The notes under the pieces are model-generated. The model was not told where the DNA came from. It searched no databases and worked only from the letters and a program-made list of their open reading frames with translations. A stretch of 64,000 nt of DNA, taken from assembly GCF_004795015.1 (NCBI RefSeq), contig NZ_SSBI01000001.1:186001-250000 (forward strand), given 5' to 3'. The first letter of the stretch is position 1. Every line of letters begins with the position of its first letter. The DNA comes from Streptomyces sp. A1277 (GTDB lineage Bacteria > Actinomycetota > Actinomycetes > Streptomycetales > Streptomycetaceae). Both the position numbers and the translations under genes were made by a program. Below, piece after piece: positions 1 to 7,917 of the stretch.

Positions 1-1
1 C

Positions 2-844
2 GTGTATGCCGCAGCACTGTGTGCGGCGACGGCGCTCTGGCTGGTGGTGGGGCACGGGAGCGCACTGCGGAGGGCCCAGGGGCTGTTCTCCGCCGAGGAG
101 AGGCCGACGCGGTCCGAGAAGCGGTGGGGGAGCGTCCGCAGCCGGGTTCAGGCGAGGCTGAAGGGGCGGCGGGAGTGGCTCTGCCTGCCGGTGGCCTCTG
201 TTCTGGCGGTTCTTGGTCAGTCAATGCTGCCGGTGATCGCTGGGGTGGTCGCGATTCCTGTGGTGCGGAGGTGGCTGCGCAGGAGGAGGCTTCGTGCGGA
301 ACGAGAGGCACGGGCCGACGGAGTAGTGGACCTGTGCGGCGCGCTGGTCGGTGAGTTGAGAGCGGGGCACGAGCCGGGGGAGGCGCTGCTCGTCGCGGTG
401 CGCAGCACGGGCGTGATGGGCGAAGCCGGATTCAGGGTGTCGGCCGCGGCGCGGTTCGGCGGCGATGTTCCGCAGGCGCTGGTCCAGGCGTCGGATGAAC
501 CGGGCCTGGAAGGGCTGGCCGGAGTGGCTGCCTGTTGGCGGGTGGCAGTAGGCAGCGGGGCGGGTCTGGCGGCTGGCCTGGACCGGCTCGAGAGCGCATT
601 GCGGGCCGAGCGTCGCCAACGTGAGGAGCTGCGGGCGCAACTTGCGGGCGCGTGGTCGACGGTCGCGGTGCTCGCTCTGCTGCCGGTGCTGGGCATGGGA
701 CTTGGCGCCGCGCTGGGAGCGGATCCGCTGAGGGTGCTGTTCCACAGCACCGTCGGGTTGGTCTGCCTGGTCACGGGCGGGCTGCTGGAGGCATGCGGGC
801 TTCTGTGGGCCGCCCGGATCGTGCGGGCGGGAGAAGTGGCATGA
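2..844 (+). CDS. TadB-like type II/IV secretion inner-membrane protein (GspF family), possibly 5'-truncated
   Basis: A 280-residue protein of the TadB/GspF family, the polytopic platform protein on which the Tad (Flp) pilus ATPase works. It has an N-terminal hydrophobic segment (residues 2-17), a further pair near 60-85, a soluble stretch containing the typical EPGLEGLA and GLDRLESALRAER pieces of the GspF fold (about 160-200), and two C-terminal membrane helices. The GTG at position 2 sits at the window edge, so the true start may be upstream. It overlaps the next gene by ATGA, which implies translational coupling. The neighbours (TadC, Flp-like, TadE-like) support the assignment. Confidence 0.85.
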   Translation: MYAAALCAATALWLVVGHGSALRRAQGLFSAEERPTRSEKRWGSVRSRVQARLKGRREWLCLPVASVLAVLGQSMLPVIAGVVAIPVVRRWLRRRRLRAEREARADGVVDLCGALVGELRAGHEPGEALLVAVRSTGVMGEAGFRVSAAARFGGDVPQALVQASDEPGLEGLAGVAACWRVAVGSGAGLAAGLDRLESALRAERRQREELRAQLAGAWSTVAVLALLPVLGMGLGAALGADPLRVLFHSTVGLVCLVTGGLLEACGLLWAARIVRAGEVA

Positions 845-1788
845 GGGTCTTGGCCGCCGATGTCGTTCATGTGGTGGGGGCGCTCGGGGTGGCCCTGGGC
901 CTCTGCTGCCAGGTGGTTCTGCCCTTGGCCAGGCGGCAGACCGGTCGGCGGGTGCGACGGCGGGGCGAGTGGCTTCTGGAGGTGGCTCCGGTGGCGCCTG
1001 CCACGTGGCCGGGACCACGGTGGGCGGCCATGTCGCCGGTAGGGCAGCCGGTGTCCGCTGGGCAGGTCAAACGGTGGGCGGCCATGTCGCCGGTAGGGCA
1101 GCCGGTGTCCGCTGGTCAGGTCAAACGGTGGGCGGCCACGTCGCCGGTAGGGCAGCCGGTGTCCGCTGGTCAGGTCAAACGGTGGGCGGTGCTGCTGGGC
1201 GTCGTGCTGACCGGCTGGTTCCTCGTCGGTGGCCCGGCGGGATGGGCGGTCGGTCTGGCGTCGGCCTACGGCGCCTGGTGGTGGCAGCGGGCTCGCCTCG
1301 GGCAGGCTTCGGGGCACGCGGCGCAGGAGAAGGCCCGGGCGGTGGAGGCCGCGCGGCAACTTCCTCTGGCAGCCGACCTGCTGGCGGCCTGTATTTCCGC
1401 CGGCGCCGGTCCGACGGAGGCGGCCGAGGCGGTGGGTGAGTCCCTGGGCGGCCCTGTGGGTGAGCAGCTTGCCCGCACCGCGGCGGAAATCCGGCTCGGA
1501 GGCGACCCTGCTGTCGCCTGGGGGCGGTTCGGTGACATACCGGGTGCTGCTGCCCTGGCCCGTTGCCTGGACCGGGCGGGTTCGACCGGTGCTCCGGCGG
1601 CGGAGCCGGTTGCCCGGATGGCCGAAGCGTTGCGGGCCGAGCGGGCGAGGGCGGCTGTGGCTCGGGCTCAGCGGGCCGCCGTGATGGTCACCGCTCCTGT
1701 CGGGCTCTGCTTCCTCCCCGCTTTCTTGGCGGTGGGGGTGGCCCCCGTGGTGGTCGGGCTGGCGGGGGGCTTGTTGCAACCCGCATAG
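841..1788 (+). CDS. TadC-like type II/IV secretion protein (GspF family) with internal tandem repeats
   Basis: This is the partner of TadB in the Tad pilus inner-membrane platform, 315 residues. The start is the ATG inside the ATGA overlap with the upstream gene; the open frame extends further 5' but would overlap tadB. The C-terminal half (about 150-315) carries the GspF pattern: PLAADLLAACISAGAG, then LGGDPAVAWGRFGD, then two C-terminal hydrophobic helices ending in a glycine/valine-rich segment. Residues 60-113 are three near-identical 18-residue repeats encoded by a 54-bp tandem repeat. I know of no such insert in TadC, and it sits between the first and second membrane segments. Confidence 0.85.
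   Translation: MRVLAADVVHVVGALGVALGLCCQVVLPLARRQTGRRVRRRGEWLLEVAPVAPATWPGPRWAAMSPVGQPVSAGQVKRWAAMSPVGQPVSAGQVKRWAATSPVGQPVSAGQVKRWAVLLGVVLTGWFLVGGPAGWAVGLASAYGAWWWQRARLGQASGHAAQEKARAVEAARQLPLAADLLAACISAGAGPTEAAEAVGESLGGPVGEQLARTAAEIRLGGDPAVAWGRFGDIPGAAALARCLDRAGSTGAPAAEPVARMAEALRAERARAAVARAQRAAVMVTAPVGLCFLPAFLAVGVAPVVVGLAGGLLQPA
1018..1179. repeat. 54-bp tandem repeat x3 inside tadC-like gene
   Basis: Three head-to-tail copies start at 1018, 1072 and 1126 with one or two substitutions between them (for example ccgctggg versus ccgctggt). The unit length is a multiple of three, so copy-number change keeps the reading frame. The encoded unit begins RWAAMSPVGQPV. Confidence 0.95.
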
Positions 1789-1856
1789 CCGGAAAAAAAG
1801 GTTGTAAGGAAAATTTCAGTCAATCAGGTCTTCAAGTGGGATATCGGGGGTTTGAA

Positions 1857-2063
1857 ATGGTGCGCAAAATCATGCACTGGGTGCGGTCCGTGGTCGGCGT
1901 CGTCCGGGCCCGAGCTGATAGCGGAATGACCACATCCGAGTATGCGGTGGGCACGATCGCGGCCTGCGCCTTTGCCGCGGTGCTCTACAAGGTGGTCACC
2001 AGCCCTGCGGTCATGGCCCAGCTGCAATCGCTGCTGAAGGGCGCACTCGATGCGAAGTTCTGA
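1857..2063 (+). CDS. Flp-like / DUF4244 small pilin-type membrane peptide
   Basis: A 68-residue peptide with a charged N-terminus, then DSGMTTSEYAVGTIAACAFA leading into a single hydrophobic helix and a short tail. The (M)TTSEYAVG motif with an acidic residue five positions into the hydrophobic stretch is the hallmark of actinobacterial DUF4244/Flp-type pilins cleaved by a prepilin peptidase. I chose the ATG at 1857 because it directly precedes the basic leader; longer in-frame starts run back into tadC. It probably forms the pilus shaft of the tad system encoded around it. Confidence 0.8.
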   Translation: MVRKIMHWVRSVVGVVRARADSGMTTSEYAVGTIAACAFAAVLYKVVTSPAVMAQLQSLLKGALDAKF

Positions 2064-2505
2064 GGCCGGCGCCGAAGCGGTGGCAGGTGCCGGATGGCCG
2101 GGCGACCGCGGTGCTGTGACGGCGGAGGCCGCGATGGTGATCCCGGTGCTGGCGGTCTTCGCCCTCGCGTTGCTGTGGGCGTTGATGGCCGCCTCCGCCC
2201 AGATTCGGTGCGTGGACGCCGCCCGGGCCGGCGCCCGTGCGGCAGCCCGTTCCGAACCTGCGCCCCAGGTGAAAGAGGCCGCTCTTTCCGCGGCGCCCGA
2301 CGGGGCCGCGGTCGAAGTCGAGCGGTCCGGGGCGCTGTGGAAGGTCAGGGTGACTGCCCCGACGCCCGGCCCCGGGCGCCTGGCCGTGACCCTGAGCGCG
2401 GAGGCCGCTGCGGCGGCGGAGGATGCGGTGGGGCCGCAGGACGCGCCGGCGAGGGAGGGCGCGCCGGGGAAGGAGGGCGCGCCGGTGAAGGAGGGCGAGG
2501 GGTGA
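2050..2505 (+). CDS. TadE-family pseudopilin
   Basis: A 151-residue minor pilin. Residues 20-48 hold the TadE signature GAVTAEAAMVIPVL followed by a hydrophobic helix, then CVDAARAGARAAAR, which is typical just after the helix. The C-terminus (about 117-151) is a low-complexity Ala/Gly/Glu/Lys tail with repeated EGAP units. The gene overlaps the preceding pilin by 14 bases and the following gene by GTGA, so the tad genes read as one operon. Confidence 0.8.
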   Translation: MRSSEAGAEAVAGAGWPGDRGAVTAEAAMVIPVLAVFALALLWALMAASAQIRCVDAARAGARAAARSEPAPQVKEAALSAAPDGAAVEVERSGALWKVRVTAPTPGPGRLAVTLSAEAAAAAEDAVGPQDAPAREGAPGKEGAPVKEGEG

Positions 2506-3065
2506 GGGGGCGGTGCCGGGCGGCGGCCCGCGCTTCGGCCCTGCGGCCGACGCGGTGGCGGGTGCGCTCGACGGCCCAGTGGTCCGACTCGTGGCGGGGC
2601 CGGGTGGGGGATCGGGGGCTGGCGACTGTATGGGCCGCGGTGACCACGACGACGCTGTGCACGGTGTTCGCGGTAGTCCTGGCGCTCGGGCAGGTGGTGG
2701 CCGCGCGGCACCGTGCCGGGGGTGCGGCTGATCTGGCCGCTCTGGCTGCGGCCGACCGGGCGCTGGAGGGCGCGGCGGAGGCATGTCGGTCGGCCCAGGA
2801 GGTGGCCGAGGCGCAAGGGGCGCAGGTGGTGCGGTGCGTTGTCCAGGGGGAGGTGGCCGATGTGACCGCCAGGACGCGGTTCGGGCCGTACGCGCCCATG
2901 GTCAGGGCTCGTGCGGGGCCTGCGGCGGCTCCTCCGGCGTCGGCGGCGCCCCCGCCCCCGACGGGTCGGGAGAGCCGGGCTCGGCCGGACCGTGCTCAGG
3001 GGCGGGCGAGCCCGGCGAGGCAGGGCCACCCGGGGCGGGAGGTGCGGACCGGAGGAGTTCTGTGA
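2502..3065 (+). CDS. Helicase/secretion-neighbourhood TadE-like protein (Rv3654c family)
   Basis: A 187-residue protein with one membrane helix near residues 45-70 (AAVTTTTLCTVFAVVLALG), followed by QVVAARHRAGGAADLAALAA, the pattern of Rv3654c-type pseudopilins always found next to a DEAH helicase and tad genes. I start it at the GTG in the GTGA overlap with the TadE gene, because the longer frame upstream is a shadow of that gene. The Pro/Ala/Arg-rich tail overlaps the 3' end of the convergent helicase by 164 bases, so the true C-terminus may be functionally unimportant. Confidence 0.75.
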   Translation: MRGRCRAAARASALRPTRWRVRSTAQWSDSWRGRVGDRGLATVWAAVTTTTLCTVFAVVLALGQVVAARHRAGGAADLAALAAADRALEGAAEACRSAQEVAEAQGAQVVRCVVQGEVADVTARTRFGPYAPMVRARAGPAAAPPASAAPPPPTGRESRARPDRAQGRASPARQGHPGREVRTGGVL

Positions 3066-5484
3066 GAAGCCGGACGGCGCCTCGTTTGTGCAGGGGCTCG
3101 TTGCCGTTGCCGCACTTGGGGGACTGGATGCAGGAGGGGCAGCCCGCATCGCACTCGCAGGACGCGATGGCCAGGCGTGTGGCGGACAGCCACTCGCGTG
3201 CGGTGCGGAACGCGCGCTCGGCGAATCCGGCGCCGCCGGGATGGCCGTCGTACACGAAGACGGTCGGCAGCAGGGTGTCCGGGTGCAGGGGCACGGACAC
3301 CCCGCCGATGTCCCAGCGGTCGCAAGTGGCGAAGAGCGGGAGCATCCCGATCGAGGCGTGCTCGGCGGCGTGCAGCGCGCCCCCGAGGATCTCGGGATTG
3401 ATCCGGGCGGCGTCGAGCTGGTCCTCGGTCACCGTCCACCACACGGCACGGGTGCGCAGCGTGCGCGGCGGGAGGTCCAGCTTGCTCTCGCCGAGCACCT
3501 GGCCGGTGATCAATTTGCGGCGGAGGAAGGAGACGACCTGGTTGGTGACTTCGACGGACCCGTAGCAGAGCCGCCCGTCCCCCCAGGGGATCTCGGTGTC
3601 GGTCTCCAGGACGGCGATGGCGGTGGTGTCGCGTGCGGTGGTCGAGTACGGCGGGGCGGCTTCCTCGACCAGGGCCACGGAGTCCTCCAGATCCAGTTTC
3701 CGGACCAGGTAGGTGCGGCCCTGGTGGAGGTGGACGGCGCCCTCGTGCACGGCGCTGTGGGCTGCGGACTCGTCCACCGTGCCCAGCAGCCTGCCGGTGC
3801 CCTCCTCGACGATCTGGACGGGGCGGCCGCCCTCGCCCCGGATGTCGGTGAGGTCGGCGGCCCGCTCGCGCCGGGTCCAGTGCCAGCCCGATGCCCGCTT
3901 GCGGAGGAGCTTCGCGGTTTCCAGCTGCGGGAGCAGACCGGCCGAGGCGGGCCCGAAGAGCTGCAGGTCGCGTTCGGTGAGCGGCAGCTCTGCGGCGGCG
4001 GCGCACAGGTGGGGGGCCAGGACGTACGGGTTGTCCGGGTCGAGGACGGTCGACTCCACGGGCTGCTCGAACAGGGCCTCGGGGTGGTGGACGAGGAAGG
4101 TGTCCAGCGGATCGTCGCGGGCCACCAGGATGGCGAGGGCGCCCTGACCCGCCCGGCCGGCCCGGCCCGCCTGCTGCCACAGGGAGGCCCTCGTGCCCGG
4201 GTACCCGGATATGACGACGGCGTCCAGGCCCGACACGTCGATGCCGAGTTCGAGGGCGGTGGTGGCGGCGAGGCCGAGCAGTTGGCCGGAGTGAAGAGCG
4301 CGTTCCAGGGCGCGGCGTTCCTCGGGCAGGTAGCCCCCGCGGTAGGCGGCGACCCGGGCCGGGAGGGTGCGGTCGACCTCGGCGAGGCGTTCCTTGGCGA
4401 TGACGGAGATGAGCTCGGCGCCGCGCCGGGAGCGTACGAAGGCGACCGAGCGGACGCCCTGGACGGTGAGGTCCGTGAGCAGGTCGGCGGTCTCGGCCGT
4501 GGCGGTACGGCGTACCGGAGCGCCCTTCTCGCCGTGGAGCTCGGTCAGCGGGGGCTCCCACAGGGCGAAGACGAGTTCGCCACGCGGGGAGGCGTCGTCG
4601 GCCACCTCCGTGACGGGGAGGCCGGTGAGGCGGCCCGCGGCGAGTGCGGGCTGCGCGGAGGTGGCGGAGGCGAGGAGGAAGACGGGATCGGCGCCGTAAC
4701 GGGCGCACAGGCGGCGGAGCCGGCGCACCACCTGGGCGACGTGGGAGCCGAAGACGCCCCGGTAGGTGTGGCACTCGTCGATGACGACGTAGCGCAGGGA
4801 GCGCAGGAAGGAGGACCAGCGGGGGTGCGACGGCAGTATCCCGCGGTGCAGCATGTCGGGATTGGTCAGGACGTAGTTGGCGTACTGGCGCACCCATTCG
4901 CGTTCCTCGAAGGGGGTGTCACCGTCGAAGACGGCCGACCGGATGCCGTTGCCCAGCGGAGCCGCGAGCGCCCTGACCGAGCGCAGCTGGTCGGCAGCCA
5001 GCGCCTTGGTGGGGCCGAGGTAGAGGGCGGTGGCGCCACGCCCGTTGGGGGCCTCGGAGCCGTCCAGGAGGGCGCTGAGCACCGGGGCGAGGTAGGCCAG
5101 CGACTTGCCGGAGGCGGTTCCGGTGGCGATCACGACCGATGTGCCGTCCAGAGCGTGCTCCGCGGCGGCCGCCTGATGGGCCCAGGGGTGGTCGATGCCG
5201 GCCTTCTGGATGGCCGCGATCACTTCCGGACGGATGCGATCGGGCCAGACGGCATGGGTTCCCACGCGCGGGGGCAGGTGCTCCGTATGAGTGATGCGCG
5301 CGGACCGGCCCGCCCCTGCGGCGAGCCGGTCGAGGACCGTGTCGGGAGAGGGGCGGGAGCCCCCACTCTCCGGGGGTCGACTGGGGCAGTGATTCTTGGC
5401 CATCGGCACCGAGTGTGTCACTGGCAAGGCGGACAATGGTCCCAAGGCGTCGTGCATGGCTGCCGGTAAGTGATTGAATGCCAT
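2902..5484 (-). CDS. DEAD/DEAH-box helicase, MrfA/YprA (Hrq1-like) family with DUF1998
   Basis: An 860-residue superfamily 2 DNA helicase. Visible motifs are Walker A ATGTASGKS, the ALYLGPTKALA region (Ia), motif II IDECH, motif III ASATS, motif VI QQAGRAGRAGQ, and a C-terminal DUF1998 domain with the four-cysteine cluster CECDAGCPSC...C. B. subtilis MrfA, with the same layout, acts in mitomycin repair, so a DNA-repair role is likely. I start at the ATG of MAFNHLPAAM; a second ATG nine codons on is possible, and the open frame upstream is antisense to bldG. The C-terminal Pro/Ser/Gly-rich tail overlaps the tad cluster antisense. Confidence 0.9.
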   Translation of the reverse strand: MAFNHLPAAMHDALGPLSALPVTHSVPMAKNHCPSRPPESGGSRPSPDTVLDRLAAGAGRSARITHTEHLPPRVGTHAVWPDRIRPEVIAAIQKAGIDHPWAHQAAAAEHALDGTSVVIATGTASGKSLAYLAPVLSALLDGSEAPNGRGATALYLGPTKALAADQLRSVRALAAPLGNGIRSAVFDGDTPFEEREWVRQYANYVLTNPDMLHRGILPSHPRWSSFLRSLRYVVIDECHTYRGVFGSHVAQVVRRLRRLCARYGADPVFLLASATSAQPALAAGRLTGLPVTEVADDASPRGELVFALWEPPLTELHGEKGAPVRRTATAETADLLTDLTVQGVRSVAFVRSRRGAELISVIAKERLAEVDRTLPARVAAYRGGYLPEERRALERALHSGQLLGLAATTALELGIDVSGLDAVVISGYPGTRASLWQQAGRAGRAGQGALAILVARDDPLDTFLVHHPEALFEQPVESTVLDPDNPYVLAPHLCAAAAELPLTERDLQLFGPASAGLLPQLETAKLLRKRASGWHWTRRERAADLTDIRGEGGRPVQIVEEGTGRLLGTVDESAAHSAVHEGAVHLHQGRTYLVRKLDLEDSVALVEEAAPPYSTTARDTTAIAVLETDTEIPWGDGRLCYGSVEVTNQVVSFLRRKLITGQVLGESKLDLPPRTLRTRAVWWTVTEDQLDAARINPEILGGALHAAEHASIGMLPLFATCDRWDIGGVSVPLHPDTLLPTVFVYDGHPGGAGFAERAFRTAREWLSATRLAIASCECDAGCPSCIQSPKCGNGNEPLHKRGAVRLLTELLRSAPPAPGGPASPGSPAPEHGPAEPGSPDPSGAGAPPTPEEPPQAPHEP

Positions 5485-5562
5485 CGCGGCTGGCGATCCG
5501 TCCCCCGGCTCCGTCGGGGAGACCGAGGGGCGACCGCTCGATAGCAAGGTGCTGGAGGATCC

Positions 5563-5916
5563 GTGGACCTGTCCTTGTCGACTCGCAATGTGTCCGGCCC
5601 TGGTGGCGACCGTACGGTCGTCGAGGTCGGTGGCGAGATTGATGTGTATACCGCGCCCAAGCTGCGCGAGCAGTTGGTCGAGTTGGTGAATGACGGCAGC
5701 TACCACCTGGTTGTCGACATGGAAGGCGTCGACTTTCTCGACTCCACCGGCCTCGGCGTGCTCGTGGGCGGCTTGAAGCGCGTGCGTGCCCATGAGGGCT
5801 CGCTGCGCCTGGTGTGCAACCAGGAGCGCATTCTCAAGATTTTCCGGATCACCGGTCTGACCAAGGTGTTCCCGATTCACACCACGGTCGACGAGGCCGT
5901 CGCGGCCACCGACTGA
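5563..5916 (+). CDS. bldG: Anti-sigma factor antagonist BldG (STAS domain)
   Basis: A 117-residue STAS-domain protein that I recognise as essentially identical to S. coelicolor BldG, needed for aerial mycelium formation and antibiotic production. The phosphorylatable serine lies in [11 protein letters not shown] (Ser61 in this numbering). It binds and releases anti-sigma kinases depending on its phosphorylation. The gene starts at a GTG and is transcribed divergently from the helicase; the 78-base gap probably holds its promoter. The ATPase gene downstream is its conserved partner. Confidence 0.95.
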   Translation: MDLSLSTRNVSGPGGDRTVVEVGGEIDVYTAPKLREQLVELVNDGSYHLVVDMEGVDFLDSTGLGVLVGGLKRVRAHEGSLRLVCNQERILKIFRITGLTKVFPIHTTVDEAVAATD

Positions 5917-6207
5917 CCTCCGGTCTGCCGTCGGGCCGGTTCCATGCCGGTCCGGCGACGGTCGGGGCGACGGCGGCCTCGGAGAAGGGCCGCCGGTGCG
6001 ACGGCCCTCGTTCCTCGGTCGCCGGTGATCCCGGCGCTCGGTGTTCGGCGGCCGGCCGTCACCCGGTCGGCGGCCTGCGGCTGATTTATTTTTCGGCCGC
6101 GCGCCTCCCGTCTGGGGACAGAGCCAGCGGCTCGCAGGCAGAGCCGGGGGCCCCGGGCCGTTGGGTCCGTTTCTGGCATGCACACACGTACGTTCGAGGG
6201 GGATCGC

Positions 6208-6678
6208 ATGGCCACCGTTGAACTCCGATTCAGCGCCCAGCCCGAACACGTCAGGACCGCCCGTCTCGTGGCGGCGGCCGTGGCGCGCCGGGCCGGAGTC
6301 GACGAGGCCGTGCTCGACGAGGTCCGCCTCGCCGTGGGGGAGGCGTGCAGCCGGGCCGTCGGGCTGCACCGCAGCCATGGCATCACGGCTCCTGTCGCGG
6401 TCTTCCTGATCGAGGAGGAGAAGGCGTTCTCCATCGAGGTCGGTGACGAGGTGCCGGGGCCCGGAGCGGACGGCTCGGTGCCCGGCGGGGTTTCCGGGCG
6501 ACGCGGTGTCGTGTCCGGCGGAGGGCTCGACGGGCCCGAGCCGGAGGCCGACGACGAGGACGAGATGGGCCTCGCGGTCATCAGCGGTCTCGTCGACGAC
6601 GTGGAGGTCAGGTCCGGTGCGGACGGCGGAGTGATCCGGATGAGCTGGCCCAAGACGCCGGTGGCCGTACTGCCCTGA
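6208..6678 (+). CDS. RsbW-like anti-sigma ATP-binding protein (HATPase_c), BldG partner
   Basis: A 156-residue GHKL-fold ATPase. The N-box helix reads VLDEVRLAVGEACSRAV, and the G2-like region near the C-terminus reads MGLAVISGLVDDVEV. Proteins of this type phosphorylate STAS antagonists and sequester sigma factors. The start is the ATG after a GAGGGGGAT ribosome binding site; an in-frame ATG 10 codons upstream has a weaker context. The 291-base gap from bldG contains no gene that I can support. A Gly/Pro-rich insert (about residues 88-115) separates the two nucleotide-binding halves. Confidence 0.85.
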   Translation: MATVELRFSAQPEHVRTARLVAAAVARRAGVDEAVLDEVRLAVGEACSRAVGLHRSHGITAPVAVFLIEEEKAFSIEVGDEVPGPGADGSVPGGVSGRRGVVSGGGLDGPEPEADDEDEMGLAVISGLVDDVEVRSGADGGVIRMSWPKTPVAVLP

Positions 6679-6733
6679 GCAGCGCACCCCGGTTCGGTCC
6701 GTGCGGCTCTTCCCGAGCCTCCTCAGGCTTCCC

Positions 6734-6760
6734 AAGGCCCTGCTGAGCAGGGCCTTTCTC
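6734..6760 (+). terminator. Rho-independent-type terminator after bldG operon
   Basis: A perfect 10-bp stem (6734-6743 with 6747-6756, loop TGA) is followed by TCTCATTTCT, 55 bases after the ATPase stop codon. Confidence 0.8.
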
Positions 6761-7156
6761 ATTTCTGCCCGATCGGTGATCCGGCGGAAACGCTTCTGCG
6801 CCGTTACTGCATCTGGCCAATGGGGGAACTCGGTCAATTGCCGTGGTCGCCGTCGCCGTACTGCTCATCGCGCCACGCGAGGGAGCAGGTGATCGCTCAT
6901 CAGCAACCGGACTGACGCAGCAGTTTGAGGGGGCGTTCGCCCTCCGCGCCTGCGTGCGGCCTCTCGGTTTTCCTCGTACGAGTGGTGGTTCGTTCGCGTG
7001 TTCCCGTGGGTGGGGGCCGTGTGGGTGAGTTGTATCTCCCTTCTTTCCCTTGGTGCAAATGGCTGCAAAAGGTGTCCTATCGGACGACTGGCACCCGGAT
7101 GGAGGGCGTTCGGCGTGTAAGTTCCGGGGCCGAGAGCCTTGGAAGGGACCAATCCG
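6761..7156. other. Gene-free intergenic region
   Basis: About 400 bases between the bldG-operon terminator and the lipoprotein gene. The stretch 6990-7110 is less GC-rich than its surroundings and probably contains the lipoprotein promoter. A 61-codon frame at 6843-7028 has no recognisable content, and I do not call it. Confidence 0.5.
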
Positions 7157-7801
7157 GTGAACAAGAAGCTTGCAGCCGCGCTGTCCGGCGGTGCGGTACT
7201 GGTACTGACGCTGTCGGGCTGCAGCGACGACAGCGACAACAAGGTGAACGACTGGGCCGAGAAGGTCTGCGACCAGGTCCAGCCCCAGCTGCAGAAGATC
7301 GCGAACGCCAACGCCTCCATCCAGCAGCAGACCGCCGACAACAGCAAGCCCGCCGACGTCCAGGAGACCGACTCGGCCGCCTTCCAGCAGATTGCGCAGG
7401 CGTACAAGGCGCTGGGCTCGGCCGTCGAATCGGCGGGTCCGCCGCCCGTCGATAACGGCGAGACCACGCAGAAGGAGGCCGTGAAGGAGCTCAACGCCTC
7501 CTCCGCCGCCTACGCGAAGCTGCAGAAGAAGGTCGACGCCCTGGAGACGAAGGACCAGGCGAAGTTCGCCGACGGCCTCAAGGGCATCGCCGACGAACTG
7601 AACAAGATCAGCACCAACGGCGACCAGGCACTGAAGAAGCTCCAGTCCGGCGAGGTCGGCACCGCCATGGCCAAGCAGGAGGGCTGCCAGAAGCCGACCG
7701 CGTCGGCCTCGCCCTCGGCCGGCTCGTCGGACGACTCCGAGCCGTCGAAGGAAGCGTCGCCCTCCGTGTCCCCGTCAGTGTCGCCCAGCAAGAAGGCGTA
7801 A
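7157..7801 (+). CDS. Small secreted lipoprotein
   Basis: A 214-residue lipoprotein: NKKLAAALSGG, a hydrophobic core, then the lipobox LSGC with the lipidated cysteine at about residue 22. The mature domain (about 30-170) is a helical, charged, Gln/Lys/Asp-rich region of unknown function with two further cysteines (CDQVQ, EGCQK) that could form a disulfide. The C-terminus is a Ser/Pro/Ala linker with repeated SPS units. The GTG start at 7157 follows GGAAGGGACC and gives a proper signal peptide. It is monocistronic, and no function is known to me. Confidence 0.85.
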   Translation: MNKKLAAALSGGAVLVLTLSGCSDDSDNKVNDWAEKVCDQVQPQLQKIANANASIQQQTADNSKPADVQETDSAAFQQIAQAYKALGSAVESAGPPPVDNGETTQKEAVKELNASSAAYAKLQKKVDALETKDQAKFADGLKGIADELNKISTNGDQALKKLQSGEVGTAMAKQEGCQKPTASASPSAGSSDDSEPSKEASPSVSPSVSPSKKA

Positions 7802-7917
7802 CCGACGGACGAAGGCCGGCCGTCACGGCCGGTGGACCTCGGGCGAGCGGCCCGGCACCCCCTGGAACGCGCAGGGCGGCGGCCGGGCCGCTGCCGTTGT
7901 CAGTGGGACCCCTCACA

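Noticed and set aside
6843..7028. A small plus-strand frame between bldG operon and lipoprotein
   Set aside because: No ribosome binding site and no protein-like composition.
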